Below are positions 1-7,710 of a DNA stretch of 64,000 bases, in pieces. Both the position numbers and the translations under genes were made by a program. Numbering within the stretch: the stretch's first letter is position 1; every line of letters starts with the position of its first letter. A model generated the notes under the pieces. The model searched no databases. It worked only from the letters and a program-made list of their open reading frames with translations, and was not told where the DNA came from. Origin of the DNA: Erwinia tasmaniensis Et1/99 (lineage in GTDB: Bacteria; Pseudomonadota; Gammaproteobacteria; Enterobacterales; Enterobacteriaceae); the NCBI RefSeq assembly GCF_000026185.1, contig NC_010694.1, forward strand, positions 1,550,001-1,614,000, given 5' to 3'.

Positions 1-1300
1 GTTGGTTGAGTAATTCTCTCGCCATTAGGTAAAACTCGGTATCGCCAGTGTTAGATCTTCTTCGGCTAAGAGTAAATAAAGTAAAATTACATCTTTCAAT
101 TGTAATTAATAGATCGTTGATTTCATTGAAGCTTTTTTTGGAAACAAATGAAGCCAAAACAAGAGGTTTAAAAGCTCTGAAGCTTAGTCTCCCTAAACGG
201 TCGAGGAGTATGCGGCTTTCGGAATTATCGTAATCACTTTTTTGAAAGTAAGGGTTGTGCATGTAGAACCAGGGGCGAATAGCTTCCTGGAGACTGGTAA
301 TATAACTTTCTATTTCCTTAACGGTTAATCTAAGTTCTTCACTTTTAGGGTGAGTAACATTTTGCGCTGTAAACTTTTCATTTAATAAAAAGACAATATA
401 GTCATCACCTTTTTGGCGGCTATATTTAAAATACATAGTCCAGTGATTCCTCAGAAAAGTGCTATCATCGAGTCTGTATTCTGGGTTTTTACCAAGATAC
501 TCGTAAATTGTTTTCCATGAGTAATTTATTTTTTTTCTCAAAACCTCATGGCCTGTATGCTCATGAAATAAAGTAGAGAGATATATTAACCTGTTTTTTA
601 ATAATTCTAAGCTTGTAAGAGGCTTTCCTCGATTATTCATGGTTTCAAATGTTACAAAAACATCGATCTCATCATCAATCTCATAAATGTTAAATTTGAG
701 TTTCTGTGATAAATTGTGATAGATTACCGCGATTTCTTCAGTTGAGAGAGCGCTAAGTCTTCTTTTAAAGTAAGATTTCGCCTTACCAAGGTTTCGTGTG
801 TAAAGTGTCTCTTTAAACTCGTTAGTATGCGAATTTTCATCAAATACCTTTGTTTTTAAATATTCATCGCTGGGGTTGTCTTTTTCATAACCGAAAATAA
901 AACTCTGCCTTTGACCATCGTCTGCCTTAAATAAGATAAACTTGTTTCGTATGTTTTCTTTAGACTGAAAATTGAGTTTTGTGTCATCGGGTACAGATTC
1001 CAGAATGGCCTGGATCATAATAATTGCCGTTGTTAAACGTTGTTGACCATCTACAACATAGTAAGGTTTATACCCTATGCCGTTTATTATCCAAGTATCA
1101 TTTTCCCAGAGAGACCAATAATTTTTTTTAACCTTCTCTAACGTTATGACTCCAGTATAGTGGACTCGGTTGGGATTTAGATGAACGAGATCTTCCCAAA
1201 AATCTTCGAACTGCTGTTCTAACCATGCGTAACCTCGTTGATAGTCTGGTATACGTAAAAGCCGTCCTTGAAAAAGCTCACTTAAACTTTTTACGTTCAT
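1..1300 (-). CDS. DUF262 (GmrSD-type) protein, partial at window edge
   Basis: An open reading frame starts at the ATG complementary to 1298-1300 and stays open to base 1, so its 3' end lies outside the window. About 433 residues are visible. The N-terminus reads MNVKSLSELFQGRLLRIPDY followed by QRGYAW and DFWEDL, then a VVDGQQRLTT motif and, further on, FETMNNRGKPL. These are the hallmarks of the DUF262/ParB-like nucleotidase fold of the GmrS half of type IV GmrSD restriction enzymes. Many DUF262 proteins are linked to defence against modified phage DNA. The missing C-terminus would show whether a DUF1524 HNH nuclease half is fused. The coding sequence is AT-rich compared with the core genes and lies about 500 bp beyond the 3' end of a tRNA-Asn gene, suggesting horizontal acquisition. 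Family call is confident; the exact function is inferred. Confidence 0.85.
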   Translation of the reverse strand, partial: MNVKSLSELFQGRLLRIPDYQRGYAWLEQQFEDFWEDLVHLNPNRVHYTGVITLEKVKKNYWSLWENDTWIINGIGYKPYYVVDGQQRLTTAIIMIQAILESVPDDTKLNFQSKENIRNKFILFKADDGQRQSFIFGYEKDNPSDEYLKTKVFDENSHTNEFKETLYTRNLGKAKSYFKRRLSALSTEEIAVIYHNLSQKLKFNIYEIDDEIDVFVTFETMNNRGKPLTSLELLKNRLIYLSTLFHEHTGHEVLRKKINYSWKTIYEYLGKNPEYRLDDSTFLRNHWTMYFKYSRQKGDDYIVFLLNEKFTAQNVTHPKSEELRLTVKEIESYITSLQEAIRPWFYMHNPYFQKSDYDNSESRILLDRLGRLSFRAFKPLVLASFVSKKSFNEINDLLITIERCNFTLFTLSRRRSNTGDTEFYLMARELLNQ

Positions 1301-1757
1301 ATCAATCTCTCCTTATAAGAAGGTTCAATGTTATCATTTTCTTAATATGTTTTTTATTTTATTTTCGTAATACAGCTCATAACACATCATCTGCCATTGA
1401 ATTTTACATATTTTCTTATTTTATGGAAGTGAATAATAATATTTGGTAAGTTTGTTCTTACGTAATTTTCTGCCTGTTGTCAACTCTACTATTTTATCCA
1501 AGCTCAAACGGTCAGACCATCCAACTACGGCTAGCATGCAAAAATAAGCCTGAAATTGATAAATCAGGCGGCGTTGTTTGAGGTAATTAGTATTACGGGA
1601 TGGTTACAACTTTCTTAATGAGGATCAGGGAATATAGGTATTAAGAGAATATTCAAACCCGTTTTATCACTATTTTTACCAGCTAAAGGGGGGGATCAAC
1701 CGGTGTGACCTGAGGGACGTGAGTGGTGGTTGAGAGGGGGGAGTATTTGGATAAAAA
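1301..1757. other. AT-rich intergenic stretch
   Basis: No convincing gene is seen between the DUF262 start and the tRNA-Asn terminator. The left part is very AT-rich and presumably carries the DUF262 promoter. I looked for integrase remnants on the 3' side of the tRNA and recognised none. Confidence 0.5.
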
Positions 1758-1792
1758 GCAAAAAACCAGACGCCGTCAGGCATCTGGTTTCT
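1758..1792 (-). terminator. tRNA-Asn terminator, copy 1
   Basis: On the minus strand an AACCAGATGCC / GGCGTCTGGTT stem is followed by a run of T. The same hairpin sits just downstream of all four tRNA-Asn genes in this window. Confidence 0.85.
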
Positions 1793-1798
1793 TTAATT

Positions 1799-1874
1799 TG
1801 GCTCCTCTGACTGGACTCGAACCAGTGACATACGGATTAACAGTCCGCCGTTCTACCGACTGAACTACAGAGGA
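1799..1874 (-). tRNA. tRNA-Asn (anticodon GTT), copy 1
   Basis: A 76-nt sequence, CCA included, matches enterobacterial tRNA-Asn on the minus strand. It begins TCCTCTGTAGTTCAGTCGG, carries GTT in the anticodon loop (ACTGTTAATC), a TTCGAGTCC T-loop and a TCAGAGGA-GCCA end. It is identical to the copies at 11220, 41615 and 50216, matching the multi-copy asnT/U/V/W genes of E. coli. Such 3' ends are common integrase target sites. Confidence 0.97.
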
Positions 1875-1892
1875 ATTGTTGGAACGGGGCGC

Positions 1893-1921
1893 ATCATATC
1901 CAGCGGGCCGGGGGATGTCAA
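1893..1921 (-). promoter_or_regulatory. Promoter of tRNA-Asn copy 1
   Basis: Minus strand: TTGACA, 17 bp, TATGAT, then a GC-rich discriminator (GCGCCCCG) before the tRNA. The GC-rich discriminator is typical of stringently controlled stable-RNA promoters. Confidence 0.85.
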
Positions 1922-1939
1922 AGCCTGATTTCGTTCTTT

Positions 1940-1973
1940 AGTATCAACTGCTGAATAAAACAGCATTGATACT
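1940..1973. repeat. Strong inverted repeat
   Basis: AGTATCAA-c-TGCTG pairs with CAGCATTGATACT across a 7-nt AATAAAA loop, giving 13 bp with one bulged C. It lies just upstream of the tRNA-Asn promoter and before the small ORF at 2088. There is no T-run, so it is probably not an intrinsic terminator; the role is unknown. Confidence 0.7.
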
Positions 1974-2087
1974 GCCATCGGGATAAGCCGACCGCTGAAA
2001 ATGCCGGGAAAACCCCTTTTTAAAAGTTTTCACTTTTTCATCATTGGCGGTATGATAATAAGACTTATTTACAGGTAAACCGATAAT

Positions 2088-2243
2088 ATGAAAAACCTTT
2101 TTTCCTTCCCGCTGCTGTGCGCGTTACTGGTGGCTGCTGCCATCATCTTTGTTCTGACTATACGCAGCTGCGCCACGCAGCCGCCGGAGGTGCGGTCAGC
2201 CAGCGTACATCATATCGGCGAGCCGGTGGACACCGCCGCTTAG
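2088..2243 (+). CDS. Putative small exported or membrane protein, 51 aa
   Basis: ATG at 2088 preceded by AGG (ACAGGTAAAC) opens a 51-residue frame. Residues about 3-24 form one hydrophobic segment (LFSFPLLCALLVAAAIIFVL), followed by TIRSCATQPPEV and a short polar tail. The hydrophobic N-terminus suggests a single-pass membrane peptide or signal peptide. The sequence after the stop still reads peptide-like (FYIPGPADNQP) but is broken by stops, so this may be the surviving 5' end of a longer decayed gene. No family recognised. Confidence 0.45.
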   Translation: MKNLFSFPLLCALLVAAAIIFVLTIRSCATQPPEVRSASVHHIGEPVDTAA

Positions 2244-2572
2244 CCGTTTTATATCCCCGGTCCCGCTGATAACCAACCGTGACTGGCCCCCAATGCCGAT
2301 AACCTGTCCGGCAAACTCCCTCTGCCCAGCGTGCCACGGCCCAGAACGTACTTTTAGCCTAGCAGGTTTACGTCCGTAGGCCGCATATAGTGGGTTATTA
2401 CAAGGAGCCGGTCACGGCACTCTTTACCGCGCGCCGCTTGCCCAACCTCTGCCGTTAATTTCCGAACCTTTCGATTCGTTTTGGCAAAATTAAGCAATGT
2501 TGTTCCGATAAGCGTATCCTGTTAGCGCACAAATAAACGTTGTCATTCCCACTGTACCCAGGAGAAGGGCCC
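2244..2572. other. Non-coding or decayed stretch before acoR-like gene
   Basis: No intact gene. The first part may be degenerate coding sequence continuing from the small ORF at 2088. The last part should hold the promoter of the regulator gene starting at 2573. Confidence 0.4.
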
Positions 2573-4489
2573 GTGAACCAAAGCCAGCGCGAACATATTG
2601 CCACCGTGGTAGCCAGCACACGCAAAAACCTGTCCTCGCAGGCGGTAAATCAGCAGGATCGGACTATCCGTGACTCCTGGCTGCGCTGCATTGAGCTTCA
2701 CGGACTGGAACCTGGACGCATGCAGGAGGCGCGTATCCTGCCGTGGACGCAACTGCGTGAACATCGCGATCGCATGGAGGAGTTTTGCAGCATCGCCCGT
2801 CATACGTTGAAAGCGCTCTATCAACAGATTGCCGGATTGGGCTATGTAGTCATGCTGAGCGATGCACAAGGGGTGACCGTAGACTATCTTGGAGATCGCG
2901 TGGCGGAGGTCGGGCTGCGTCGTGCCGGTCTGTATCTGGGCGCGCAGTGGTCTGAAGCCTGGATGGGGACCTGCGGGGTGGGCACTTCACTGGCAACGGG
3001 CAGGGCGCTGACCGTGCATCAGGCCGATCACTTCGACGCGGCGCATATCGCGCTGACCTGTTCGGCCGTGCCGCTGTTCGACCCACAGGGCCAGCTGATT
3101 GCGGTACTGGATATTTCGGCGCTGAGCTCCCCGCAGGCTAAGTCCAGCCAGCTGCTGGCATTACAGCTTGCCCGACTGGCCGCGCAGCAGATTGAAAATG
3201 CCTGGCTGGCACATTGCCACCGTAATCACTGGATACTGAAGCTTAGCCCAACGCCCGCCGCCGGGATCAATCCGGATTTCCTGATAGCCGTTGACGCGGC
3301 TGGACGACTATCCGGCTGTAATCAGCGCGCCCGGCGCATGCTGGAAAAGGAGCTGGCATCCTCCGCAGACAACGGTATTGTGTTGGGCAGATCGATGGAA
3401 CACCTGTTCTGCACCTCCCTCGACAGTTTGCCGCATTGGCTGGCGAGCGCCAGCGGTGATCAGAAAACGCTGGCGCTATGCCATAGCGGGACAGAACTTT
3501 ACGCCAGCGTACAGCAGCCTGCCGCAAGACCCGTGCAGCAGGTACCGCTGGCAGCGCAGGCCTTGCCCGCTCCGCTGGCAGCACTGTGCGGTGGGGACCG
3601 GGGGTTACAGCAGCAGCTGCAGCGCGCAGCGCGCCTGCTGAATGCGCGCCTGAATCTGCTGGTTCACGGCGAAACCGGCTGCGGGAAAGAGTATTTTGCA
3701 AAAGCCTTTCATCAGTCGGGCGAGCGTGGCAATCAGCCCTTTGTTGCCGTCAACTGTGCGGCTATTCCGGCCGAGCTGATCGAAAGCGAGCTTTTTGGCC
3801 ATCTCCCCGGCAGCTTTTCCGGTGCCGGCAATAAGGGCCGGCGCGGCCTGATCCAGGAAGCGGATGGCGGTACCTTATTTCTTGATGAAATCGGTGATAT
3901 GCCGCTGAAAATGCAGACGCGCCTGCTGCGCGTGCTGGCTGAACAAGAGGTATTGCCGGTGGGAGCATCCCGTCCGGTGGCGGTCAACATTCGGGTGATT
4001 TCGGCTTCTCATCACGCGCTTGACCAGCTGGTTGAGCAGGGGCGTTTCCGCGCCGATCTGTTTTACCGTTTGCAGGGCGCGCAGATATCACTGCCGCCCT
4101 TGCGCCAGCGCAGCGATCTTAACTGGCTGATCGATAACATGCTTAGCACCGGGATGCAGCTGTCGGCGGCAGCGCGGCAGCGCCTGCATCAGCACGGCTG
4201 GCCCGGCAACCTGCGCGAGCTGAGCAACGCGCTGGCCTATGCCACGGCGATTTGTGACGGCGAATGTATCGAAGCCGACGATCTGCCGGACGGAATGGGG
4301 GAAAGGGCGTTAGCAGAACACGCCCAGTGCGACCGGCCTGAACTGCCGCAGGAAGCGCTGCGGCTGATTCAGCATCTGCGCGCCGCCCGCTGGAATCACA
4401 GCGCTACCGCTCGTCAGTTGGGGATCAGCCGTATGACGCTTTACCGCCGTATGCAGCGCTTTGGGATTGTTTCGCCCAGACAACAGTAA
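2573..4489 (+). CDS. acoR: AcoR-type sigma54-dependent transcriptional activator
   Basis: A 638-aa enhancer-binding protein that activates sigma54 promoters, in this subfamily usually for acetoin/2,3-butanediol genes. I chose GTG at 2573 because AGGAGAAG lies 5 nt upstream; an in-frame TTG at 2540 has no such site. A GAF-like sensor region covers roughly residues 60-200. A AAA+ domain follows with Walker A GETGCGKE (about 366-373), a GAFTGA-loop variant GSFSGA (about 413-418) and Walker B GGTLFLDE (about 432-439). A Fis-type helix-turn-helix (ATARQLGISRMTLYRRM) closes the protein. It converges on a butanediol dehydrogenase gene that has its own sigma54 promoter, which supports the assignment. 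The inducer is not visible from sequence. Confidence 0.85.
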   Translation: MNQSQREHIATVVASTRKNLSSQAVNQQDRTIRDSWLRCIELHGLEPGRMQEARILPWTQLREHRDRMEEFCSIARHTLKALYQQIAGLGYVVMLSDAQGVTVDYLGDRVAEVGLRRAGLYLGAQWSEAWMGTCGVGTSLATGRALTVHQADHFDAAHIALTCSAVPLFDPQGQLIAVLDISALSSPQAKSSQLLALQLARLAAQQIENAWLAHCHRNHWILKLSPTPAAGINPDFLIAVDAAGRLSGCNQRARRMLEKELASSADNGIVLGRSMEHLFCTSLDSLPHWLASASGDQKTLALCHSGTELYASVQQPAARPVQQVPLAAQALPAPLAALCGGDRGLQQQLQRAARLLNARLNLLVHGETGCGKEYFAKAFHQSGERGNQPFVAVNCAAIPAELIESELFGHLPGSFSGAGNKGRRGLIQEADGGTLFLDEIGDMPLKMQTRLLRVLAEQEVLPVGASRPVAVNIRVISASHHALDQLVEQGRFRADLFYRLQGAQISLPPLRQRSDLNWLIDNMLSTGMQLSAAARQRLHQHGWPGNLRELSNALAYATAICDGECIEADDLPDGMGERALAEHAQCDRPELPQEALRLIQHLRAARWNHSATARQLGISRMTLYRRMQRFGIVSPRQQ

Positions 4490-4551
4490 AGCTCACCCAT
4501 GCCGGGGCACCGCAGCGGGCGGTTATACTCCCCGGCAATCCTCACGGCGTG

Positions 4552-5607
4552 TTATTGCGGCGGACGCACCAGAATTTTCACCTGGTTCTTCTCTTTCACC
4601 AGGGTGTCGAACCCTTCGGTCACCAGGTCTTCCAGATCGATACGTTTTGTCACCAGCTTTTCGGCCTGGAAATATCCCTGGGTCATCAGCTCCATCACCG
4701 CGGGGAAAATATGGCGGTAGGCAATGGTGCCCTTCACGTTACGCTCGGCCAGCACCACTTTATTCGGGTGGAATGATGCTTCGCCTTCCCAGATGGAAAC
4801 AATGATGGTTTCGCCTTCGTAGCGGGTGCTGTCGATGCACTGTTTCAGCACCACGGGCACGCCGGTCACCTCGAAAGCCACGTTTACCCCGCCCTGACTC
4901 CGTTCACGAATGGTGGCTACCGCATCCTGCTGGCCGGGGTCAATGACCACATTCGCCCCCAGTTCACGGGCTTTTTCCGCGCGCTGCGGCGACAGTTCCA
5001 CCACGTAAATTTCAGAGGCACCCGCTGCGCGCAGCGCTTCTATCAGCAGCAGACCAATCGGCCCCGCGCCGAACACCGCCGCTTTATCTCCGGCCTTTAA
5101 CCTACTCATCCGCACCGCGTGCAGTGCCACGGCTGCCGGCTCAACCAGCGCACCCTGCTCATACGAGAGTCCTTCTGGCATGGGATGCACCATATGTTCG
5201 TCGACCACCGTAAAGGAGGAAAAACCGCCGCCGCCGCCCGATAACCCGTGAAAACCGAGGTCGGTGCACAGATTATACTTTCCTTCGCGGCAGGCTTCAC
5301 AGGTGCGGCAGGAGAGGATTGGCTCGACCACCACCCGTTCACCCACTTTCACCTTGGTGACGCCGTTACCCACCGCCACGACCAGACCCGAAAACTCGTG
5401 GCCCATGACGATCGGCGCTTCGTCATGGCTCAATTTGTGCGGCTTGCCGACCGGAGCAAAGATAGGGCCAGCCAGATACTCGTGCAGATCGCTGCCGCAG
5501 ATGCCGGTCCAGGCGATTTTGATTTTCACTTTGCCTGCACTGACACGAGGTTCTTCGATATCTTCCACGCGAATATCATGGGCTTTATGCCAACGTGCTG
5601 CTTTCAT
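4552..5607 (-). CDS. (R,R)-2,3-butanediol dehydrogenase-like zinc alcohol dehydrogenase
   Basis: A 351-aa medium-chain dehydrogenase that would interconvert 2,3-butanediol and acetoin with NAD(H). The N-terminus MKAARWHKAHDIRVEDI, the catalytic-zinc segment GICGSDLHEY, GHEFSG, and the structural-zinc cysteines in CRTCEACREGKYNLC are all present, followed by the Rossmann motif GAGPIGLL. The start at 5607 has AAGGGA 7 nt upstream; a second ATG directly before it (5610) is possible. The frame stays open further upstream but that part lacks family similarity and contains the sigma54 promoter. It is convergent with the AcoR-like gene 62 bp away. Sorbitol/threonine dehydrogenase-like activity is a less likely alternative. 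Confidence 0.88.
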   Translation of the reverse strand: MKAARWHKAHDIRVEDIEEPRVSAGKVKIKIAWTGICGSDLHEYLAGPIFAPVGKPHKLSHDEAPIVMGHEFSGLVVAVGNGVTKVKVGERVVVEPILSCRTCEACREGKYNLCTDLGFHGLSGGGGGFSSFTVVDEHMVHPMPEGLSYEQGALVEPAAVALHAVRMSRLKAGDKAAVFGAGPIGLLLIEALRAAGASEIYVVELSPQRAEKARELGANVVIDPGQQDAVATIRERSQGGVNVAFEVTGVPVVLKQCIDSTRYEGETIIVSIWEGEASFHPNKVVLAERNVKGTIAYRHIFPAVMELMTQGYFQAEKLVTKRIDLEDLVTEGFDTLVKEKNQVKILVRPPQ

Positions 5608-5685
5608 CATATTTCCCTTGAGATTGGTTAACTGCCAGCCCATTGTCACCGCGGCGGTGACCGGTACGGACGCTCGGGCAGGATA

Positions 5686-5702
5686 ATGCGAAAAGCGTGC
5701 CA
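5686..5702 (-). promoter_or_regulatory. Sigma54 (-24/-12) promoter of the butanediol dehydrogenase gene
   Basis: Minus strand reads TGGCACGCTTTTCGCAT: a GG-N10-GC element with a perfect -24 TGGCACG box and a -12 box differing by one base (TCGC for TTGC). Transcription would start near 5676, about 70 nt before the ATG. The adjacent sigma54 activator gene makes this the expected promoter class. Confidence 0.8.
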
Positions 5703-5773
5703 GGTCCGGGAGGGGGATTTTCAGGGGCACAGAAGGAAATCTGTCACAGAGCAGGGGGATAAGTGACGCAAAT

Positions 5774-5804
5774 TGTGACACCTGTAACGGTGACAGGTGT
5801 CACA
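5774..5804. promoter_or_regulatory. 12-bp inverted repeat, candidate AcoR upstream activator site
   Basis: TGTGACACCTGT, 7 bp, ACAGGTGTCACA: perfect 12-bp arms. The centre lies about 113 bp upstream of the predicted sigma54 start, a normal distance for enhancer-binding sites. More TGTCAC/GTGAC half-sites occur at about 5742-5767, and a GTCACC/GGTGAC palindrome at 5645-5661. The repeat follows the amn stop codon directly, so a role as amn terminator is possible, but no T-run follows on the minus strand. Confidence 0.6.
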
Positions 5805-5811
5805 CAGAGGG

Positions 5812-7269
5812 CTAACGGAACGGCGGTTCGTCAAAGGTGCGCAGCTTGCGCGAGTGCAGCCGATCGCCTTCGGCGCGCAGCAGGTCGATGGCACGAATAC
5901 CGATCTGCAAATGCTCGGAAATTGCCCCTTCATAGAAACGGTTTGCCTGGCCCGGCAGCTTAATCTCACCGTGTAACGGTTTGTCTGAGACACACAATAG
6001 CGTGCCATAAGGCACGCGGAAGCGATAACCCTGGGCGGCGATGGTGGCGCTTTCCATATCTACCGCCACCGCCCGGCTGAGGTTGAAACGCAGCGCCGAT
6101 GCGCTATAGCGCAGCTCCCAGTTCCGGTCGTCAGTGGTGACAACGGTGCCGGTGCGCAGACGCTGTTTCACCTCTTCACCCGGCATCCCGCTCACCTGTT
6201 TGGTGGCGTCATACAGCGCACGCTGTACCTCCGCAATGCTTGGGATCGGGATATCCGGCGGCAGTACCGCATCCAGTACATGGTCATCGCGCAGATAGGC
6301 ATGCGCCAGCACGTAATCGCCGATGGTCTGGCTTTCACGCAGCCCGCCGCAGTGTCCAATCATTAACCAGGCGTGCGGGCGCAGGACCGCCAGGTGATCG
6401 CAAATGGTTTTCGCATTTGACGGCCCCACGCCGATATTCACCAACGTAATGCCCTGGGCATCTTTGGTGGTCAGGTGCCAGGCCGGCATCTGGTGCTTTT
6501 TCCATGCCAGGTCGGATACCGCTTGTTCCGGGTGTAAGGTGTCGCGGGTGATCATGATGCCGCCTGCACAGGACAGGGTTTGGTACGGCGAAGCGGGGTC
6601 GGCAATTTGCGCACAGGCCCACAGCACAAACTCGTCCACGTAACGTGTGTAGTTGGTAAACAGTACGTAGGGCTGAAAATCCTCCACCGGCGTACCGGTG
6701 TAGTGGCGCAGACGTGCCAGCGAAAAATCCGTGCGCAGCGCGTCGAAGTGCGACAGTGGAAAGGTTTCTCCCGGTGTCAGCAGGCCGTCGGCATTTTCAT
6801 CGCCAATCTGCGACAGTTCGGTGGTGGGGAAATGCCTGGCGATACCGGCGCTCATGCTGCGATCCAGCGCGAGGTCGGAGCCATCGATGACGTACGGGAA
6901 GGGGATCTCCTGCTGTGATGGCAGTACCGCGATTTCAATCGGGTATTCGCCGCTCAGCATATTAAGCTGTTCACTCAAGTAGTGGCGCAGCAGCGCCGGG
7001 CGGGTGATCGTGCTGCTGTAACTGCCGGCGCGAGTGAAGCGGCCAAAGGCGCGGGTAAGACGCTGCATGGGCGCACTGCCGTTCCAGCTGACGCACAGCT
7101 GCGGGTAAACAAACAGCCCGCTAGCACGTTGAGCCGGGTCCGGCAGGCTGCCGTTATCGATAAAGGCGGTAATAGCAGCGCGCAGGGCCTCTACCGCCGC
7201 GTTGTACTGGTTTTCAAGGGCATCAAGTGCCTCGTTAACCGTCAGGGATCGCACTTCAGGGTGAGTCAT
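5812..7269 (-). CDS. amn: AMP nucleosidase
   Basis: A 485-aa enzyme hydrolysing AMP to adenine and ribose 5-phosphate, a cytosolic purine-salvage and adenylate-balance enzyme. The N-terminal half is the AMP-nucleosidase-specific domain. The C-terminal half is a purine nucleoside phosphorylase-like domain with GVGPSNAKTICDHLA, MIGHCGGLR and VAVDMESATIAAQG segments. Length agrees with E. coli Amn (484 aa). The ATG at 7269 has AAGGAG 6 nt upstream; an upstream in-frame ATG at 7284 would place that Shine-Dalgarno inside the gene. In E. coli amn also lies close to the tRNA-Asn cluster. Confidence 0.95.
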   Translation of the reverse strand: MTHPEVRSLTVNEALDALENQYNAAVEALRAAITAFIDNGSLPDPAQRASGLFVYPQLCVSWNGSAPMQRLTRAFGRFTRAGSYSSTITRPALLRHYLSEQLNMLSGEYPIEIAVLPSQQEIPFPYVIDGSDLALDRSMSAGIARHFPTTELSQIGDENADGLLTPGETFPLSHFDALRTDFSLARLRHYTGTPVEDFQPYVLFTNYTRYVDEFVLWACAQIADPASPYQTLSCAGGIMITRDTLHPEQAVSDLAWKKHQMPAWHLTTKDAQGITLVNIGVGPSNAKTICDHLAVLRPHAWLMIGHCGGLRESQTIGDYVLAHAYLRDDHVLDAVLPPDIPIPSIAEVQRALYDATKQVSGMPGEEVKQRLRTGTVVTTDDRNWELRYSASALRFNLSRAVAVDMESATIAAQGYRFRVPYGTLLCVSDKPLHGEIKLPGQANRFYEGAISEHLQIGIRAIDLLRAEGDRLHSRKLRTFDEPPFR

Positions 7270-7710
7270 GAAAACTCCTTGCATCGTTCACGGGTCTGTT
7301 GCACAGACTAACTGAAGATAATGATAAAAGGATAGCGCCATTGAAACCGCTGGCGGAATGGCGGTCAGGCGTCATGAACAGCGCGCTGACGGAGTCGGTC
7401 AGGCCAACGAGAACTGGCGCGGAAAGTGAGTCAAAATGTTAAATTTAATTAAAGTTAAATTGCATATGCATGGCGTTTTTTTGCCATCATTTAGCCCTTT
7501 AAGCCGCTGAGATAAAATTGAATATTAAACAAATCTGGATGTTATCAGGTGGGTGAGGTCGTGGCGCTCGTTTGGTTACTCGATAATTTTTCCTGTTGAA
7601 CGTTAAATTGTTACATATCCAACGCTCTGTTTTTGCCGAACCTCATTATAGCTGTTTAGCTGGTCAATGGTTTCCAGCGTCACAATGACATGGATTAAGG
7701 AATATCGGTG
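7270..7710. other. Divergent intergenic region amn / oxalate decarboxylase
   Basis: About 440 bp without a gene. An AT-rich centre (7440-7475) has an imperfect AATTTAA/TTAAATT repeat and an ATGCATATGCAT palindrome. A small ATGGC/GCCAT hairpin follows at about 7470-7488. Promoters for both flanking genes are expected here, but I cannot assign boxes securely. Confidence 0.4.

Noticed and set aside
5774..5804. Inverted repeat read as amn terminator
   Set aside because: The stem would fit, but there is no T-run on the minus strand, while the distance to the sigma54 promoter fits an activator site better. Not fully excluded.
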